25,130 nucleotides of DNA, taken from positions 1 through 25,130 of the forward strand of contig DDYO01000067.1 in the NCBI GenBank assembly GCA_002348045.1, in the 5' to 3' direction. The notes beneath the pieces were generated by a model. It was not told the DNA's origin, searched no databases, and saw only the letters and a program-made list of their open reading frames with translations. The stretch is from Anaerolineales bacterium UBA2232. Lineage in GTDB: Bacteria > Chloroflexota > Anaerolineae > UBA2200. Made by a program: the position numbers and the translations under genes. Below, in pieces: positions 22,497-25,130 of this stretch (its first letter is position 1; each line of letters opens with the position of its first letter).

Positions 22497-22525
22497 ATTG
22501 TAGCCGAAGTGTTTTGTCAAATCAA
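22497..22525 (-). promoter_or_regulatory. Promoter of the retron operon
   Basis: On the minus strand TTGATT (22525-22520), a 17-bp spacer and TACAAT (22502-22497) form a strong sigma70-type promoter. Transcription would begin near 22490, exactly ahead of the hairpin cluster. There is no open frame between it and the HTH gene, so the leader is transcribed but untranslated. Confidence 0.7.
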
Positions 22526-22530
22526 CAATC

Positions 22531-22551
22531 TATTTCGCTGTCAGCGAAATA
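22531..22551. promoter_or_regulatory. 21-bp perfect palindrome upstream of the retron promoter
   Basis: TATTTCGCT (22531-22539) and AGCGAAATA (22543-22551) are perfect 9-bp arms around GTC. It ends 5 bp upstream of the retron -35 element, a position typical for a regulator site. The HTH protein is the obvious candidate ligand, but this is inference. Confidence 0.5.
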
Positions 22552-22591
22552 TTTGTGCCCGCAGTCAGTTCTAACGCTATCCCTTTACGAC

Positions 22592-22607
22592 AGGTCATTG
22601 ATGACCT
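22592..22607. promoter_or_regulatory. 16-bp palindrome between the retron and umuD
   Basis: AGGTCAT-TG-ATGACCT is a perfect dyad about 115 bp upstream of the umuD-like start. It does not resemble a LexA box (CTGT-N8-ACAG), and none was found nearby. Confidence 0.4.
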
Positions 22608-22707
22608 CATAGGTAGGCACGTCTCGGCGGTTTTCCGGGATGACCCGACCGGTACATCACGCTTCCAACTAAAGGCGTGGTCTTTCAACTTATGACTGAA
22701 GGTCGCG

Positions 22708-22713
22708 TAAAAT
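22708..22713 (+). promoter_or_regulatory. Likely -10 element of the umuD-like gene
   Basis: TAAAAT lies only 6 bp before the GTG start at 22720, with a weak TTCAAC 18 bp upstream of it. There is no ribosome site in front of the GTG. If this is the promoter, the mRNA starts at or next to the start codon, that is, leaderless. Confidence 0.4.
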
Positions 22714-22719
22714 GAATTT

Positions 22720-23319
22720 GTGACGAATTCAAAAGACCATCGTGGGGGGGCACGGCCAGGCGCAGGACGCAAAGCAGCGTTTGGCGAGCCTACGACCACG
22801 CTACGCGTCCCCCAGAGTGCCAAGCCAGCCATCAGCGCCTACCTGGATGCACTGAAGGCACCTGCTGCCAACCAGGCGCCCCCGTTACCAGCAGATGCTT
22901 GGCTTCCGGCCATGGACGCGCCCAAACTGGAGCTGCCGGTTGGCCTCTCCAAGGTGTCCGCCGGCTTCCCATCCCCTGCTGAAGATTTCAAGGACCGCGA
23001 GCTCGACATCAACGAGTTCTTGATTGCCCGTCCCAAGAGCACCGCCTTCTTCCAGGTCGATGGGCCCTCCGTGCAGGAGTTCGGCATCTACGACGGTGAC
23101 TTCGTGGTCGTCGACCGCAGCAAGAACCCACAGTCCGGCCAAATCGTGGTGGCCTTCGTCAACGGCGAGCGGTTGGTCAAGAAGTACCACGTCACCTCCG
23201 ATGGCCGCGTCCTCCTCGTCGCAGGCCACCCCAGCTTCAAGCCGCTCGAAATCACGGAAGGCATGGAGCTTGAAGTGTGGGGCGTGGTCGTCGGCAAGTT
23301 TGGCAAAGTCCCGTTTTGA
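22720..23319 (+). CDS. umuD: UmuD-like self-cleaving protein with N-terminal extension, 199 aa
   Basis: This is an S24-type autoprotease that, after RecA-stimulated cleavage, forms the accessory subunit of DNA polymerase V. The cleavage site is A81-G82 in VSAGFPSP. The catalytic serine is S117 and the lysine K154 in RLVKKY. The usual GDSM box is GPSV here, a notable change next to the nucleophile. The first 60 residues are extra compared with E. coli UmuD (139 aa): they begin HRGGARPGAGRK and continue with TTTLRVPQSAKPAISAYL, a basic start often seen on plasmid DNA-binding proteins. This could make it a self-regulator. The GTG at 22720 is the only start that keeps that segment. umuC follows after 16 bp. 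Confidence 0.85.
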   Translation: MTNSKDHRGGARPGAGRKAAFGEPTTTLRVPQSAKPAISAYLDALKAPAANQAPPLPADAWLPAMDAPKLELPVGLSKVSAGFPSPAEDFKDRELDINEFLIARPKSTAFFQVDGPSVQEFGIYDGDFVVVDRSKNPQSGQIVVAFVNGERLVKKYHVTSDGRVLLVAGHPSFKPLEITEGMELEVWGVVVGKFGKVPF

Positions 23320-23335
23320 CAATGGGAGCTAGGCT

Positions 23336-24628
23336 GTGTTCGCGCTGGTGGATGTCAACAACTTCTATGCCTCTTGCGAGCAGCTATGGGAGCCCAAGCT
23401 TCGGAACAGGCCGGTCGTCGTCCTGAGCAACAACGACGGCTGTGTCGTTGCTCGCAGCAAAGAAGCCAAAGCACTGGGGGTGCCAATGGGCGCCCCGTGG
23501 TTCAAGCTGCGGGAGCAGGCCAAACGGCACCGCATCATCGCCCTGTCCTCCAACTACGAGCTGTACGCCTCGATGAGCAACCGGGTGGTCGACGTCCTGC
23601 GCGACTTCACACCCGAGCTGGAGGTTTACAGCATCGATGAGTCGTTCCTGAGCCTCGAAGGCATGTCCGGCATCAGCCAAGGCGACCTGGTGGCCTATGG
23701 GCAGCAAATCCGGCAGCGGATTGCCCAGTGGGTCGGGTTGCCGGTCTGCGTGGGCATCGGGCCCACAAAGACGCTGGCCAAGTTCGCCAACCACCTGGCC
23801 AAAAAGAATGCGTCTTTTCAGGGCGTGTGTGACATCACCGTGCTGCGCCAGGCCGAGCAGGACCAGTGGATGTCGGGCAACGAGGTGGGCGAAGTCTGGG
23901 GTGTGGGCCGGCGCATCAGCAAGCGGCTAGGCGACATGGGCATCCAGACCGTGCTCGACCTCAAGCGCGCTGACCCTGAGCACATCCGCCGAGCATTCAA
24001 CGTGGTACTGCAGAAAACCGTCGAAGAACTCAACGGCACAAGCTGCCTGTCCCTGGAGCTGATGGCGCCGGCCAAGCAGCAAATTATGTCCAGCCGCTCC
24101 TTCGGCCAGCCCGTCTACGACCTGGAGGAGTTGGAAGAGGCGGTGGCCACGTACATCAGCCGCGCCGCCGAAAAGCTCCGGGCCCAGCAGTCGGTCGCAG
24201 GCGCAGTCACGGTGGCCATCATGACCAACCGATTCAAGGCGCACGAACCGCAGTACCACCGCAGCTTGGTCGTGCCCCTGCCTGAGCCCACGGCTGACAG
24301 CAGGGTCCTGGCCGCCTACGCCATCCGGGCTCTGAAGCACATGTACCGGCCAGGCTTTGAGTACAAGAAGGCGGCCGTGATGCTCAGCGAGTTGCAGCCC
24401 GAGGGCCAGCGCCAGGCCTGCCTCTGGGACGATGCCGCTGCCGAGGTCGGCAGGGAACGCTCGCGCAAGTTGATGGGGGTGCTCGATGAGGTCAACGCCC
24501 GTTTTGGCCGCGGGGCAGTGCAGCTGGGAGCGTTGGGCACAAAGCCTGTTTGGACTATGAAGCGGGGACGGGTGTCCCCACGGTACACGACGCGGTGGGA
24601 AGATGTACCGAAGGTAGGTACGCATTGA
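23336..24628 (+). CDS. umuC: UmuC-like Y-family DNA polymerase, 430 aa
   Basis: This is the catalytic subunit of error-prone polymerase V, which copies past damaged bases in SOS-type responses. The palm motif ALVDVNNFYASCE at the N-terminus carries the first metal ligand (D6), and YSIDESFLSL near residue 98 carries the second acidic pair. The helix-hairpin-helix region (GVGRRISKRLGDMGIQTVLD) and little-finger domain follow. QACLWD near residue 362 fits a beta-clamp-binding motif at the position where E. coli UmuC has QLNLF. Length is normal (422 in E. coli). The GTG at 23336 has GGGAG at 23324-23328. Plasmid-borne umuDC pairs of this kind are common. Confidence 0.93.
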   Translation: MFALVDVNNFYASCEQLWEPKLRNRPVVVLSNNDGCVVARSKEAKALGVPMGAPWFKLREQAKRHRIIALSSNYELYASMSNRVVDVLRDFTPELEVYSIDESFLSLEGMSGISQGDLVAYGQQIRQRIAQWVGLPVCVGIGPTKTLAKFANHLAKKNASFQGVCDITVLRQAEQDQWMSGNEVGEVWGVGRRISKRLGDMGIQTVLDLKRADPEHIRRAFNVVLQKTVEELNGTSCLSLELMAPAKQQIMSSRSFGQPVYDLEELEEAVATYISRAAEKLRAQQSVAGAVTVAIMTNRFKAHEPQYHRSLVVPLPEPTADSRVLAAYAIRALKHMYRPGFEYKKAAVMLSELQPEGQRQACLWDDAAAEVGRERSRKLMGVLDEVNARFGRGAVQLGALGTKPVWTMKRGRVSPRYTTRWEDVPKVGTH

Positions 24629-24665
24629 AACTGCCGTGTTCCAAATTGGAACACGGCAGTTTCAA
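24625..24665. terminator. Perfect 41-bp palindrome overlapping the umuC stop
   Basis: Two perfect 20-bp arms (24625-24644 and 24646-24665) flank a single central A at 24645. The arm begins TTGAAACTGCCG. The umuC TGA (24626-24628) lies inside the left arm. No T-run follows in either direction. It sits between convergent genes, so a bidirectional terminator is the simplest reading, but perfect symmetry of this length is unusual and a cruciform or integration target is possible. Confidence 0.6.
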
Positions 24666-24714
24666 GAGGTGTCACATTTAGGCTGTGCAGTAGACAGTCA
24701 TTCACTGGCGAGCC

Positions 24715-25130
24715 TCAGCCCTCCATATCGTCTGTGACCGTCAGGCCCATGCGGACGCCGTGGGCAATGCGAACCATCGCAGCGATGTCGCCAGACCCCA
24801 TCAACAAATCTGGTTGCATGCCTTGTCGCTTGAGTTGCTGCTTTTGTGCTCCAAACCCCGACTTAAGTTCAAGCAGCTCGCCGTTTGGAAGGACCATTTT
24901 CAGCCAGTACGACCAACCGCGGTCCGTTCTCCGATGGTGATTAGCTTCCCCTTCAAACAGCACATCCCCTGGCATCAACTCATCCTGGCCACGCAGCAGA
25001 TAGGGCCCAGGCAGGTCATCGGCGCGGAGCGCGTTGGTGGGGTGAGGGAGCGCTTGCTCGGCGCGGCAGATTTTTGCCCAGTAGCGGCAGCGGTCGTCGA
25101 AGGGCGCAATGGTGACGGAATGAGATTTCA
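24715..25130 (-). CDS. Hypothetical protein, C-terminal 137 aa; start beyond the right edge
   Basis: The minus-strand frame is open from the right edge (first full codon 25128) to TGA at 24715. I do not recognise the family. Visible pieces are VTIAPFDDRCRYWAKICRA, LPGPYLLRGQDELMPGDVLF and GWSYWLKMVLPNGELLELKS. The Trp and Asp-rich, beta-strand-like sequence suggests a soluble protein; no membrane segment or signal is seen. The internal ATG at 24969 is not the true start because similar-quality coding sequence continues upstream. It is convergent with umuC, with the 41-bp palindrome between them. Confidence 0.62.
   Translation of the reverse strand, partial: KSHSVTIAPFDDRCRYWAKICRAEQALPHPTNALRADDLPGPYLLRGQDELMPGDVLFEGEANHHRRTDRGWSYWLKMVLPNGELLELKSGFGAQKQQLKRQGMQPDLLMGSGDIAAMVRIAHGVRMGLTVTDDMEG

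Noticed and set aside
22681..22720. LexA box in front of umuD
   Set aside because: No CTGT-N8-ACAG or close variant could be found within the upstream region.
1..25130. CRISPR array, tRNA or rRNA genes
   Set aside because: No regularly spaced identical repeats with unique spacers and no tRNA or rRNA signature were seen on either strand.

Overview
The window looks like accessory DNA, a plasmid or an integrated mobile element, from a Betaproteobacterium. High GC, the codon use and the protein flavours (IncQ-type RepA/RepC, DUF1643, DUF1653, CIA30) point to Burkholderiales, probably Comamonadaceae. That assignment is inference; there is no rRNA or housekeeping gene here to fix it. I see no tRNA, CRISPR array or complete insertion sequence.

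Layout. (1) 1-1480: a 129-bp MITE-like inverted-repeat remnant, a small unknown minus-strand gene and a divergent helix-turn-helix (HTH) regulator with an operator-like palindrome. (2) 1510-3835: a replication module, with a bulged hairpin, an AlpA-like HTH protein, an IncQ-type RepA helicase and a RepC initiator in overlapping frames, followed by a cluster of palindromes and 9-bp-spaced GTTACC repeats. (3) 3864-7102: a cargo block built from two copies of one divergent unit. Each copy has a minus-strand gene of one unrecognised family facing a plus-strand gene (a CIA30-like protein, and an isoprenylcysteine-methyltransferase-like membrane protein followed by a DUF1653 protein). The second family member carries an in-frame amber codon. 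(4) 7078-8160: a serine resolvase/invertase with a repeat-rich candidate res site and a gene-free stretch.

(5) 8179-20749: a 12.5-kb run of plus-strand genes that forms a defence island. It begins with a DUF4258-like small protein and a degenerate methyltransferase fused to a specificity-type DNA-recognition domain. A type I restriction-modification locus follows (hsdM, hsdS, hsdR), with DUF1643, a DUF2939-like membrane-anchored protein and a two-TM protein inserted between hsdS and hsdR. It ends with a two-gene CBASS: a CD-NTase with an AGS-C sensor domain and a TM-SAVED effector. (6) 20755-22551, minus strand: a retron with a reverse transcriptase carrying NAxxH, YVDD and VTG motifs, a translationally coupled XRE-type HTH gene, and a strongly structured leader behind a good promoter that is the candidate msr-msd RNA. 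It ends 5 bp from the CBASS effector, tail to tail. (7) 22592-25130: a UmuD-like autoprotease with an extra N-terminal segment, a UmuC-like polymerase, a perfect 41-bp palindrome over the umuC stop codon, and an unknown gene running off the right edge.

Taken together, the replication module maintains the element, the resolvase probably resolves multimers or cointegrates, and three anti-phage layers (DNA modification/restriction, nucleotide-signalled abortive infection, retron) sit side by side with an SOS-type mutagenesis pair. The least ordinary parts are the type I locus with a dead-looking M-S fusion and two membrane-protein genes, the HTH-only retron with its structured leader, and the duplicated divergent cargo units.
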